Source: Hyphomicrobiales bacterium
Lineage (GTDB): Bacteria; Pseudomonadota; Alphaproteobacteria; Rhizobiales; Beijerinckiaceae
Direction of reading: 5' to 3'
Assembly (NCBI GenBank): GCA_019075865.1
Contig: JAGXAN010000003.1
Coordinates: 310,001-374,000, forward strand
DNA length: 64,000 nt
This document shows positions 25,254-33,310 of the stretch, piece after piece (within the stretch, counting starts at the first letter, position 1; every line of letters begins with the position of its first letter). The notes under the pieces are model-generated. The model had not been told where the DNA came from, did no database searches, and saw only the letters and a program-made list of their open reading frames with translations. Made by a program: the position numbers and the translations under genes.

Positions 25254-25437
25254 CGGGGTCACGGTGATCGCGCTTGTGGCCCTGCCATTGGCGCTCCTCG
25301 AGTGTCGTGGTGGCCTTTTGCGTGGCCTTGCTGGCAGCCGATTGGCCAAAGCGCTCGCGGTTGGCGGCGGCGCTCGCCTCGTGTTTGGCGCGATTGGCGG
25401 ATTTGCGGGCGCGGCGAAGGTTGATGATCTGCGCCAT
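25243..25437 (-). CDS. DUF4169 family protein
   Basis: Basic 64-residue protein beginning MAQIINLRRARKSANRAK, with AAANRERFGQ and an end rich in charged residues (WQGHKRDHRDPDAT), as in the DUF4169 family. Apart from an initial strand it appears to be one long helix. The family is found in alphaproteobacteria, usually beside a ribbon-helix-helix gene and sspB, as here; function unknown to me. It starts 6 bases after the sspB stop and overlaps the RHH start by 11 bases, so all three are one operon. Confidence 0.85.
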   Translation of the reverse strand: MAQIINLRRARKSANRAKHEASAAANRERFGQSAASKATQKATTTLEERQWQGHKRDHRDPDAT

Positions 25438-25443
25438 TTGCGC

Positions 25444-26028
25444 TCAGGGCTTGCGCCGGAAGGCGTCGATGGAAACAATCTTGCCATCGTCCTTGGCGTC
25501 CGTGGCCCGCTCTTGCGCTGCGTCGGCAGCTTCCGAATTTTCGGCATGGGTGCCGCGTTTGGCAATGTTGGTGGCGAGGCGCTCGGCGGCGCTCAGCGGG
25601 TGAACGCTCACTGCAGGCTGGGCGGGTTCGTCGGCGGGTGATTCGGCTGTGCCGGCCTCTGCCTCGGCCGGTTCCTGAACATCAAAGCGCAAGCCAAACT
25701 GCACCGATGGATCAAAAAAGCCGCTGATGGCGGTGAAGGGGATGAGAAGGCGCTCGGGAACATGATTGAAAAACAGAACCACTTCCAGCGCCGTTTCCGT
25801 CACGGTCAATTCGCGAAACTGGTGCTGAAGGATAATGGTCATTTCCTCGGGGAAGCGATGACGCATGTCGGTGGAGAGGCGCACGCCTTCCGCGTCTGTG
25901 CGGAAGGTGATTTGAAAATAATGATCCCCCGGCAGGCCATCGCGGGCCGAATCCGCCAGAACCTTGTAAATAACTGCGCGCAACGCTTCCTGCACGCGCA
26001 AATCATAGCGGATCAAATCATTTGCCAT
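25444..26028 (-). CDS. sspB: SspB-family ClpXP adaptor
   Basis: Adaptor that tethers ssrA-tagged proteins to ClpXP protease. The 194-residue protein has the SspB beta fold in residues 1-115 (IRYDLRVQEALRAVIYKVL, HYFQITFRTDAEGVRLS, TIILQHQFRELTVTE, IPFTAISGFFDPSV), then an acidic, disordered linker and a C-terminal KIVSIDAFRRKP. That tail is the short ClpX-docking motif of alphaproteobacterial SspB. It lies just downstream of the tmRNA gene on the same strand, about 55 bases from its terminator, linking tag donor and tag reader. Translation start unambiguous by family length. Confidence 0.93.
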   Translation of the reverse strand: MANDLIRYDLRVQEALRAVIYKVLADSARDGLPGDHYFQITFRTDAEGVRLSTDMRHRFPEEMTIILQHQFRELTVTETALEVVLFFNHVPERLLIPFTAISGFFDPSVQFGLRFDVQEPAEAEAGTAESPADEPAQPAVSVHPLSAAERLATNIAKRGTHAENSEAADAAQERATDAKDDGKIVSIDAFRRKP

Positions 26029-26080
26029 GCGCTCAATCTAGCCCTCAACCCGCGGTCATTTCAAGCCCGCAGAAACCTAT

Positions 26081-26112
26081 AAAAGCGGAGGCTTCTGTTG
26101 CCAGGTGCCTCC
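26081..26112 (-). terminator. Terminator of the tmRNA gene
   Basis: On the minus strand GGAGGC (26112-26107) pairs with GCCTCC (26092-26087) across a 14-base loop, followed by GCTTTT. It lies between the tag region and sspB, so sspB would need read-through or its own promoter. Confidence 0.65.
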
Positions 26113-26400
26113 AAACCCCGCCTGAAGGGGCTAACCCTCAGGGCTTTGATTTCGGTACCAGCACTGCATTACGCAGCGAGGGCCACCGGAGCATAGTTGT
26201 CATTTGCAACTACTGTTTTGACCCGATAACGGCGGTATCATGCCGGGCAAAAGACCACCCTTTTAACCCCCCGTCGAAGCTATTTCGCCCCCGCCGAAAC
26301 GGTCAATAACCGCTTGGGTGGAGGCGCCGGGTACCGCCCCCGGGTCCGAAAGGCCTATTACGATGTCCATTTATCACCATAGCCGTCTTGCGACAGCCCG
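26083..26400 (-). ncRNA. ssrA: Transfer-messenger RNA, permuted two-piece form
   Basis: Rescues stalled ribosomes and adds a degradation tag. Read on the minus strand, the gene is circularly permuted as in alphaproteobacteria. The acceptor piece comes first (about 26400-26317). Its T-arm is CCGGG, 7-base loop, CCCGG, followed by acceptor strand CGCCTCC. A removed spacer of about 24 bases (26316-26293) follows and folds as CGGT...ACCG. The coding piece starts at 26292 with GGGGGCG, which pairs with CGCCTCC over 7 bases including one G-U, then TTCGAC and the tag frame. It ends at a hairpin near 26090. The 5' end is estimated from a TATATT box at 26409-26404. Confidence 0.92.
26169..26207 (-). 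other. ssrA: tmRNA tag reading frame (ANDNYAPVALAA)
   Basis: Resume codon GCA at 26207-26205, then codons for N-D-N-Y-A-P-V-A-L-A-A and a TAA at 26171-26169. The ANDNY start and hydrophobic ALAA end are as expected for a tag recognised by SspB and ClpX. With the first alanine carried by the charged acceptor, the tag on proteins would be A plus these 12 residues. Confidence 0.92.
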
Positions 26401-26403
26401 ACC

Positions 26404-26432
26404 AATATAAGCGCTTTATCGCGCCTTGAACA
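26404..26432 (-). promoter_or_regulatory. Candidate tmRNA promoter
   Basis: On the minus strand a TATATT hexamer (26409-26404) lies 4 bases before the estimated 5' end of the acceptor piece; TGTTCA (26432-26427) is 17 bases upstream as a weak -35. Placement is suggestive only. Confidence 0.35.
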
Positions 26433-26623
26433 GGGGTGATGCGGCATAAGGCCAGCGTCGGCACCAAGGCGCAAACTTCAATCCACATTCAAGGTAAATC
26501 AACGCAGAAAGCGGGAAAACTCATGTGCGCTCACAGCTGAACCACCCGGCCACCCGCTTTCCCATTCGCGCATGCGCCTGGCATGTGCTAGAAAATCGGC
26601 GAATTTTCAGAAAGGAGAGCGGT

Positions 26624-27397
26624 TTGAGTCGCGATGTCGAAAATCAGCCGAAAATGCCCGGTGTGTCGATCCTCGAGCTGGCTTTCAGCCTGTTGGCGAT
26701 TGCGATAACCGCATTTGTTTTGAACATATTGGGGGGCATAGCCCTGAGCCTTGTGGCAATTGTCGTGTTTGGCCAGAATGCGGTTACCAATTTTGGCCAA
26801 CAGATAAAGTCGGGCATGCTGTCCACCAATCAACCAGCCTACGAACTTTTGAATTTCGGGTTGATGATTCTCATTTATGTGACGCTTGGGCTGGCTATCT
26901 GGCTGGTGGCGAAGTTTCGGGCCAAAGTGCCGTTCACGGAGCGGGTCGCCTGGCGTGATTGGGATGGCGATCGTCAATTCTGGTGGCTTGCGATCGGGGT
27001 CGGGCCGCTTTACGGACTGATTTCAGGCTGGCTCTTGGGGCTTCTGGAGCCCCAAGCCGAGCAATGGCTGAAGCTGCCGACGCAGTTTCCGGCATTGGGG
27101 ATGGCTTTCTTCGTGATTGTCATTCTGGGGCCGGCGGTCGAGGAATTGCTGTTTCGCGGCTGGATATTCACGGGTTTGCGCGGCCGGTTGGCGTTTTTGC
27201 CAACGGCGCTGATTACCGCAACCCTGTTTGCGCTCGCCCATTATGAGAGCACGTTCACCTATGCCATGGCGGTGTTTCCAATGGGGCTCTTGCTATCCTA
27301 CGTGCGCGAACGCTATGGCTCGATCAAGGCCTCGATCGTTGTGCACGGGTTGTTCAACCTTTTCGCGATGGCAATGAATTATTTGGGCGCTGGCTAA
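26624..27397 (+). CDS. CPBP family intramembrane metalloprotease
   Basis: Polytopic inner-membrane protein of 257 residues from a TTG start, selected because AAAGGAG lies 7 bases upstream; the open frame reaches an ATG at 26525. About eight hydrophobic helices. The three CAAX-protease (Abi/Rce1) motifs are intact: EExxxR as VEELLFRGW, FxxxH as FALAHYE, and HxxxN as HGLFNLF. Bacterial members have been linked to bacteriocin self-immunity or membrane-protein processing; nothing nearby indicates the substrate. It is 14 bases upstream of thyA and may be its operon partner. Confidence 0.88.
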   Translation: MSRDVENQPKMPGVSILELAFSLLAIAITAFVLNILGGIALSLVAIVVFGQNAVTNFGQQIKSGMLSTNQPAYELLNFGLMILIYVTLGLAIWLVAKFRAKVPFTERVAWRDWDGDRQFWWLAIGVGPLYGLISGWLLGLLEPQAEQWLKLPTQFPALGMAFFVIVILGPAVEELLFRGWIFTGLRGRLAFLPTALITATLFALAHYESTFTYAMAVFPMGLLLSYVRERYGSIKASIVVHGLFNLFAMAMNYLGAG

Positions 27398-27411
27398 GGC
27401 GAAGGTGGGCG

Positions 27412-28218
27412 ATGCAGCAATATCTCGATCTTTTGCAACGGGTGCGCAGCGAGGGCGTGTTCAAGGCGGACCGCACCGGCACCGGCACCTATTCGATATT
27501 CGGGGCGCAGATGCGTTTCGATTTGACCCGTGGCTTTCCGCTGGTCACCACCAAAAAACTGCATCTGAAATCCATTGTGCATGAATTGATCTGGTTTCTG
27601 CGTGGCGATACCAACATTCGCTATTTGCAGGAAAATGGCGTCGGTATCTGGGATGAATGGGCAGACCAAGCGGGCAATCTTGGCCCAGTCTATGGCAAGC
27701 AATGGCGAAGCTGGGCGGGTGCCCATGGTGAAATAGACCAGATTTCGGAGGTTGTGGCTGAAATCAAGCGTAACCCGTTCTCGCGGCGCTTGATCGTATC
27801 GGCCTGGAACCCGTCCGATATTCCGCAAATGAAACTTGCACCCTGCCATTGTCTGTTCCAATTTTATGTGGCGCAGGACAAGGCCGGTGATCGGCGCCTT
27901 TCCTGCCAACTCTACCAACGCTCGGGTGATCTGTTTCTGGGGGTGCCTTTCAACATCGCCTCCTATGCCTTGTTGACCCATATGGTGGCGCAGGTATGCG
28001 GGCTTAAAGTCGGTGATTTTGTCCATAGTTTCGGCGATGTCCACCTTTACGCAAACCACCTCGATCAAGCCGACGAGCAATTGCGCCGCTCTCCCAAGGC
28101 GCTGCCGACGCTGCGCCTGAACCCGGATATAAAAGAGCTGGAGGATTTCAATTATTCCGACATAAGCGTGGAAGGTTATGCGCCTTGGCCGCTTATTCGT
28201 GCACCCGTGGCGGTTTGA
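27412..28218 (+). CDS. thyA: Thymidylate synthase
   Basis: Makes dTMP from dUMP using methylenetetrahydrofolate. The 268-residue protein (E. coli 264) has the N-terminal [18 protein letters not shown], the catalytic cysteine in [12 protein letters not shown], and [20 protein letters not shown], all canonical. It is followed with zero spacing by folA, the enzyme that regenerates tetrahydrofolate from its product dihydrofolate. The ThyA route means the organism needs FolA. Confidence 0.97.
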   Translation: MQQYLDLLQRVRSEGVFKADRTGTGTYSIFGAQMRFDLTRGFPLVTTKKLHLKSIVHELIWFLRGDTNIRYLQENGVGIWDEWADQAGNLGPVYGKQWRSWAGAHGEIDQISEVVAEIKRNPFSRRLIVSAWNPSDIPQMKLAPCHCLFQFYVAQDKAGDRRLSCQLYQRSGDLFLGVPFNIASYALLTHMVAQVCGLKVGDFVHSFGDVHLYANHLDQADEQLRRSPKALPTLRLNPDIKELEDFNYSDISVEGYAPWPLIRAPVAV

Positions 28219-28749
28219 GTGAGAGGGCCCGAAATCGCGCTGGTGCTGGTGGCGGCGGTCGCCCGGAACCGGGTCATCGGGCGACAGAATCAATTGCCCT
28301 GGCACCTGCCGGGCGAATTGAAGCAATTTCGCGCCCGCACGATGGGACATCCGCTGTTGATGGGACGCAAGACCTGTGAGTCGATCGGGCGGGCGTTGCC
28401 GGGCCGCGAGACGGTTGTGCTAACCCGCGACACGGGCTTTGCCATGCCCGGCGTGCATGTGGCGCATGATGTGGACGAGGCAGTGGCGACGGCAACAAAA
28501 TTGGCGCATGGCATGGGCGTGTTATCGGTCATGGTGGTTGGCGGGGCTGAATTATACCGGGGCCTGATGCCGCAGGCGCGCCGCATGATCCTGACCGAGA
28601 TTGCTGCCGAGCCGACGGGAGATGCGTTTTTTCCCGAGTTTTCGCAGGCGCATTGGCAAGAAGTGTCGCGCGTCATTCCGCCAAAGGACCCGCGTGATGA
28701 TGCCGACTATACAATCGTGGAATATCATCGCATTGCAGGTTCACCGTAG
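28219..28749 (+). CDS. folA: Dihydrofolate reductase
   Basis: NADPH-dependent reduction of dihydrofolate to tetrahydrofolate. The 176-residue protein begins at a GTG directly after the thyA stop. Signature: VAAVARNRVIGRQNQLPWHLPGELKQFRART, with the catalytic acid position in the ELKQF segment occupied by Glu (Asp in E. coli), LMGRKTCESIGRALPGRETVVLTR and VMVVGGAELYRGLM for NADPH binding. Directly adjacent to thyA, the usual pairing. Confidence 0.95.
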   Translation: MRGPEIALVLVAAVARNRVIGRQNQLPWHLPGELKQFRARTMGHPLLMGRKTCESIGRALPGRETVVLTRDTGFAMPGVHVAHDVDEAVATATKLAHGMGVLSVMVVGGAELYRGLMPQARRMILTEIAAEPTGDAFFPEFSQAHWQEVSRVIPPKDPRDDADYTIVEYHRIAGSP

Positions 28750-28800
28750 CTGGCCTATATGCCATGACGAGCGAAAGCCGAATTTTAGAAAGAGGTTTGA

Positions 28801-29892
28801 ATGCCCTGGAACGATCAGAATAATGGCTCCGGTCCGAAAGGGCCAATTCAGGGGCCGTGGGGGACAGGGCCAACAGGCGGAAACAACGGGGGCGGCGGGC
28901 CGCCGGATCTCGAGAAATTTTTGGCACAATTGCGGGCCAGATGGATGCCGGGCGGTGGCATGAGCGCGGGCGGCATATCGGCTCTGGTGCTGCTGGCGCT
29001 GGTGTTGTGGGCGCTCACCGGCTTCTATACCGTTGGCACCAACCAGGTGGGCATCAATACGGTTTTTGGCCGCTATACCGGCAAGACCGAGGCGGGCCTC
29101 AACTATAATTTCCCCTGGCCGGTTGGGTCGGTGGATCGGCTGGCGGTCACGGATCGCAATTCGATCGATATTGGCGAGCGCACCCAGTTTGATGGGCAGG
29201 TCTCGGACATACCGGCTGAAAGCCTCATGCTGACCGGCGATGAAAATATCGCCGATGTGAAATTCCGGGTGATTTGGCAGATTGATCCGGCACATCCCGA
29301 ATATTACGCCTTCAACATGCTGGACCGCGTCAATACGGTGCGGGCGGTTTCGGAAAGCGCGATGCGCGAGGTCGTCGGGCAAAACGATATTCAGGGATTG
29401 CTGACGGTTGATCGCAACAAAGTCGAACTGGCCGTCAAGGCCCTGGTGCAAAGGGTGCTCGATAGCTACAAATCCGGCGTTTCCGTGCTGGAAGTGCAAT
29501 TGCTGTCGGTAGACCCGCCGGCGGAAGTCATTGCCGCCTACAAGGACGTGTCCTCGGCGCAGCAGGATGAAAGACGCCTGCAAAATGAAGCCGATGCCTA
29601 TCGCAACAAGGTGGTGCCGGAGGCGCGCGGCGCAGCGGCAGCTATTGTGCAATCGGCCAAGGCCTATCGCGAACAGACCGTTGCCGAGGCGACGGGCCAG
29701 GCTTCGCGCTTTGACCAGATTTACCAGCAATACAAGCTGGCCCCCGATGTGACGCGCGAGCGGCTCTATCTGGAAACCATGGAAAAAGTGCTGGGCGGGG
29801 CCAACAAGATCATTCTGGACACGCCCAAAGGCGGCGGCGCGGTGCCATATTTGCCGCTCGATCAATTGCTCAAGAAAGGGACCACACCATGA
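28801..29892 (+). CDS. hflK: HflK, FtsH protease modulator
   Basis: SPFH/prohibitin-family membrane protein that with HflC encloses the FtsH protease. The 363-residue chain has a Gly/Pro/Asn-rich cytoplasmic N-terminus (1-58), one transmembrane helix (about 59-78, ALVLLALVLWALTGFYTV), and an SPFH domain (VGTNQVGINTVFGRYTGK, FRVIWQIDPAHPEYYAFN, VLEVQLLSVDPPAEV). A long coiled-coil helix follows with AYREQTVAEATGQASRFDQ. The ATGA-type overlap with hflC indicates translational coupling, and degP follows. Confidence 0.95.
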   Translation: MPWNDQNNGSGPKGPIQGPWGTGPTGGNNGGGGPPDLEKFLAQLRARWMPGGGMSAGGISALVLLALVLWALTGFYTVGTNQVGINTVFGRYTGKTEAGLNYNFPWPVGSVDRLAVTDRNSIDIGERTQFDGQVSDIPAESLMLTGDENIADVKFRVIWQIDPAHPEYYAFNMLDRVNTVRAVSESAMREVVGQNDIQGLLTVDRNKVELAVKALVQRVLDSYKSGVSVLEVQLLSVDPPAEVIAAYKDVSSAQQDERRLQNEADAYRNKVVPEARGAAAAIVQSAKAYREQTVAEATGQASRFDQIYQQYKLAPDVTRERLYLETMEKVLGGANKIILDTPKGGGAVPYLPLDQLLKKGTTP

Positions 29893-30791
29893 TGGGCGGT
29901 CAGATTCGCGGACTTCCACTGCTTATTGTGGCTATTCTTGTGCTGATATTGGCGCGCGCCTCGCTGTTTACGGTGGCGCAAACCGAGCAGGCGTTGATCC
30001 TGCGCTTTCGCCAGCCAGTGCCTGGGCGCGGCCTCGTCACCGAGCCGGGGCTTCATTACAAGGTGCCGTTCATCGAGGATGTGATTTTCCTCGACAAGCG
30101 CATCCTGCCGCTGGAAAGTGCCAAGCTGGAAGTGGTGGCGTCGGATAACCAACGTCTCGAAGTCGATGCTTTCATGCGCTATCATATCTCTGACCCGCTG
30201 AAATTCTATCAGCAGCAGGGCAATCTGGAGCGGGCCAACAACCAGTTGGGGTCGCAACTCAATTCGGCGCTTCGTGAAGTGTTGGGTGATGCGACTTCCA
30301 GCCAGATCATCAGCGGCGAGCGTGCCGCATTGATGGGCAAAATCCGTGATGAAGTGAACGCCAGAAGTCTTGGGTTTGGCGTTTCGGTCAATGACGTGCG
30401 CATTCGCCGGGCCGATTTGCCCAAGGAAATCTCGGAAAAGGTTTATAGCCGCATGCAGAGCGAGCGCGCGCGAGAGGCAGCCGAGTTCCGCGCCAAGGGT
30501 GCCGAGCAGGCGCAGATCGTGCGAGCTGGGGCTGACCGCGAAGTGGTGGAGTTGACAGCCAAGGCCCAGCAGGAAGCGGATACGCTGCGGGGTGAGGGCG
30601 ATGCCAAACGCACCGCGATTTTTGCGGCGGCCTTTGGGCAAGACCCGTCCTTCTTTGCTTTCTATCGTTCGATGCAGGCCTATATCACGGCGTTGGGCAG
30701 CAAAGGCACGCAACTGGTGATCAGCCCTGACTCCGATTTCTTCAAATATTTCGGTTCGGAAACCGGCAAGGCGGCTGCCGGCGCACATTAA
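29889..30791 (+). CDS. hflC: HflC, FtsH protease modulator
   Basis: Partner of HflK, 300 residues. N-terminal membrane helix (LPLLIVAILVLILARASLF), then SPFH domain (QTEQALILRFRQPVPG, DKRILPLESAKLEVVASDNQRLEVDAFMRYHISDPLKFYQ) and helical tail (SERAREAAEFRAKGAEQAQIVRAGADRE). The start overlaps hflK by 4 bases; two adjacent ATGs are possible. Together with degP 91 bases downstream this is the usual alphaproteobacterial envelope quality-control block. Confidence 0.95.
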   Translation: MMGGQIRGLPLLIVAILVLILARASLFTVAQTEQALILRFRQPVPGRGLVTEPGLHYKVPFIEDVIFLDKRILPLESAKLEVVASDNQRLEVDAFMRYHISDPLKFYQQQGNLERANNQLGSQLNSALREVLGDATSSQIISGERAALMGKIRDEVNARSLGFGVSVNDVRIRRADLPKEISEKVYSRMQSERAREAAEFRAKGAEQAQIVRAGADREVVELTAKAQQEADTLRGEGDAKRTAIFAAAFGQDPSFFAFYRSMQAYITALGSKGTQLVISPDSDFFKYFGSETGKAAAGAH

Positions 30792-30881
30792 ACTTTTTGC
30801 GCCACTGGCCTTTGCCCGAATTGCGCTCTAATTTTCGTTGTAAGCTGACGGCAAATGTTCTGGTCGCAAAAGGTGATGGTT

Positions 30882-32378
30882 ATGAATGGCTTCAAATATG
30901 CCAATGTGGCGCGGATTGCACTGATGCTGACGCTGGGAGCCGGCTTGCCGCTGACAGCGGCGGCACCGGCGCTGGCCAAAGGCGTCGAGGGCATGGTTTC
31001 GTTTGCGGATCTGGCCGCCAAGGTCTCCGATGCGGTGGTGAATATATCCGCTGAAGAGGTAGTGGCGCATCCCGGATCGCCCGGGCAGGTGCCCAGCATC
31101 GCCCCCGGCACGCCTTTTGATGACCTGTTTCGCGATTTCTTCAAAAATCACAAGCCAGGCGACCCGATGCCGCAAGAGACGGAGCCCGGTGCACAAAACG
31201 CCACTTCGCTGGGTTCGGGTTTTGTCATTGACGCCTCGGGGATTGTGATTACCGACAATCACGTGATCGCCGATGCCAACAAGATTACGGTGATCTTTAC
31301 CGATGGCCGCAAGCTGAAAGCCAAATTGATTGGCCGCGATGCCAAGATCGACGTTGCGGTTTTGAAGGTCGAAAGCCCGACGCCGCTGAAAGCCGTGCCG
31401 TTTGGTGACAGCGACAAATTGCGGATTGGCGATCCGGTTTTGGCGGTGGGCAATCCGTTTGGCCTTGGTGGCACGGTCACCGCCGGCATTGTTTCGGCCC
31501 GCCATCGCAATATCGATTCCGGGCCCTATGACAATTTCATTCAGACCGACGCCTCAATCAACAAAGGCAATTCGGGCGGCCCGCTTTTCAATATCGATGG
31601 CGAGGTGATCGGCATCAACACGGCGATCCTGTCGCCTTCGGGCGGCTCCATCGGGCTTGGCTTTGCAACCCCTTCGGATGATGCCAAGCCGATCATCGAG
31701 CAATTGCGCAAGTTTGGCGTGGTGCGCCGTGGCTGGCTCGGCGTGCGTATTCAGAAGGTGGATGATTCCATTGCGGAAAGTCTGGGCCTCGGTTCGGCGC
31801 GCGGGGCTTTGGTTGCTGGCATTGACCCGAATGGCCCGGCCGGGCCAGCCGGCCTGAAGCCCGGTGATGTGATCGTCAAGTTTAACAATGTTGAGGTCAA
31901 GGATTCGCAGGATCTGCCCAAGCTCGTGGCAAGTTCGGCGGTGGATCAGGTGGTGGATGTCGAAATCTTCCGCAATGGCAAATCGGTGACCGAAAAAGTG
32001 AAGCTTGGGCTGCTCCCCAACTCCAGCAAGCTTGCAGCATTAGAGAAGGCACCGCCCAAGCCCGTCGATCAGCCGGAAGTGGTGCAAAGCCTTGGCATGA
32101 ATCTTACCGGGCTTACCGCTGAGCTTCGCAAGAAATTCTCCATCCGAGATAATGTGCATGGCGTGATCGTCGCCTCGATTGCGCCCGATTCAGCGGCGGC
32201 CGGCAAGGGCGTGCAGATGGGAGATGTGCTGGTTGAGGTGAACCAGTCCAGTGTTTCGACGCCCAAAGACGTGGTGGATAAGGTGGCGGAGGGCCAGAAG
32301 GCTGGCAAGAAGTCCACTTTGCTGCTTGTTGCCAACCCCGCTGGTGACGTTCGTTTTGTCGCGGTGCCTGACAAATAA
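30882..32378 (+). CDS. degP: DegP/Do-family periplasmic serine endoprotease
   Basis: Trypsin-like protease and chaperone for misfolded envelope proteins, 498 residues from an ATG with AAAAGG 8 bases upstream (MNGFKYANV); two further in-frame ATGs lie upstream. Signal peptide ends near APALAKG. Catalytic triad: His in ITDNHVIAD, Asp in DAKIDVAVLKV, Ser in GNSGGPLF. Two PDZ domains follow (GWLGVRIQKVDDSIAESLG, and from about 380 VVQSLGMNLTGLTAELRKKF). Size and two PDZ domains match the DegP/MucD type rather than DegS. Probably transcribed with hflKC; its stop is 3 bases from that of serB on the other strand. Confidence 0.95.
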   Translation: MNGFKYANVARIALMLTLGAGLPLTAAAPALAKGVEGMVSFADLAAKVSDAVVNISAEEVVAHPGSPGQVPSIAPGTPFDDLFRDFFKNHKPGDPMPQETEPGAQNATSLGSGFVIDASGIVITDNHVIADANKITVIFTDGRKLKAKLIGRDAKIDVAVLKVESPTPLKAVPFGDSDKLRIGDPVLAVGNPFGLGGTVTAGIVSARHRNIDSGPYDNFIQTDASINKGNSGGPLFNIDGEVIGINTAILSPSGGSIGLGFATPSDDAKPIIEQLRKFGVVRRGWLGVRIQKVDDSIAESLGLGSARGALVAGIDPNGPAGPAGLKPGDVIVKFNNVEVKDSQDLPKLVASSAVDQVVDVEIFRNGKSVTEKVKLGLLPNSSKLAALEKAPPKPVDQPEVVQSLGMNLTGLTAELRKKFSIRDNVHGVIVASIAPDSAAAGKGVQMGDVLVEVNQSSVSTPKDVVDKVAEGQKAGKKSTLLLVANPAGDVRFVAVPDK

Positions 32379-32381
32379 GGT

Positions 32382-33281
32382 TCAGGCGACAAACTGGCCG
32401 TAATGATAGCCCTGCGCGTAAAGCAGGGCGGTCAGGTCATTGTGGATGATGCTGGCCTGCGCTGCCGCGGCAACGGCCGGTTTGGCGTGATAGGCCACGC
32501 CAAGGCCGGCACGGGTGATCATGTCGAGGTCATTGGCGCCATCGCCGACCGCCAGCGTTTCGACCAGGGTAAGGCTGCGGGCTGTCGCCAAATCCTCCAG
32601 CGCCTGACGTTTGGCGGCGCGGCCCAGAATGGGTTCCGCGACTTCCCCGGTAAAGCGCTGATGCTCGGTAAGCAGGCGATTGGCCTGATGATAATCAAAG
32701 CCGATCTTGGCGGCTATGGCTTGCGTGAAAAGCGTGAAACCACCGGAAATCAGGGCTGTGTAAGCGCCATTGGCTTTCATGGTTGCAACAAGGGTGCGGG
32801 CGCCGGGGGTGAGGTAAATGCGCTTGTCGATGACTTCATCGACGATGGCGGTGGCCATGCCCTTGAGCAGCGCGACACGCTCGCGCAATGCCGGTTCAAA
32901 TTCTATCTCGCCGCGCATCGCTCGTTCGGTGATCGCTGATACTTGCGCCTTCACGCCCGCAAAATCGGCCAATTCATCGATGCATTCCTGACCGATCATT
33001 GTTGAATCCATATCAGCGATCAGCAAGCGCTTGATGCGGGTTGCCCCCGCTTTTTGCAAGATGATGTCCACCTTTTGCCCGGGGACGGCGGCAAGGGCGC
33101 GCTCGCGCAACCCTGACAGGGTCTCGCCAGAGTTGGGATGGAACCGAACTTCCGCCGCCAGGTGCGGGTGCAGCCAGTGTAATGCGCCAGCATTGGGCAG
33201 GGTTTTCGTGATGGCAGCCATGACATCCAGGCCAGTATGGCTGCAATCCGGGTTGCAGATGAGGGTTGCGATATGTGGCAT
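32382..33281 (-). CDS. serB: Phosphoserine phosphatase
   Basis: Last step of serine synthesis. From the ATG giving MPHIATLICNPD it has 299 residues; the open frame continues 30 residues upstream into miaA, which I do not accept. HAD motifs: ADMDSTMIGQECIDELADFAG (nucleophile Asp), ALISGGFTLFT and AVGDGANDLDMI. The N-terminal ~75 residues are the regulatory extension common to SerB. Its start is only 29 bases from that of miaA, divergent, so each promoter must overlap the neighbour's 5' region. Confidence 0.95.
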   Translation of the reverse strand: MPHIATLICNPDCSHTGLDVMAAITKTLPNAGALHWLHPHLAAEVRFHPNSGETLSGLRERALAAVPGQKVDIILQKAGATRIKRLLIADMDSTMIGQECIDELADFAGVKAQVSAITERAMRGEIEFEPALRERVALLKGMATAIVDEVIDKRIYLTPGARTLVATMKANGAYTALISGGFTLFTQAIAAKIGFDYHQANRLLTEHQRFTGEVAEPILGRAAKRQALEDLATARSLTLVETLAVGDGANDLDMITRAGLGVAYHAKPAVAAAAQASIIHNDLTALLYAQGYHYGQFVA

Positions 33282-33310
33282 GGTGTGGTTATCCGGTCCT
33301 GGAGATGAAT

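Noticed and set aside
25254-25565. Upstream extension of the ribbon-helix-helix frame
   Set aside because: Overlaps DUF4169 and sspB, which fit known families in their own frames; the RHH homology begins only at the internal ATG.
28741-29919. 392-codon minus-strand frame
   Set aside because: Antisense to hflK; arises from the codon pattern of GC-rich DNA.
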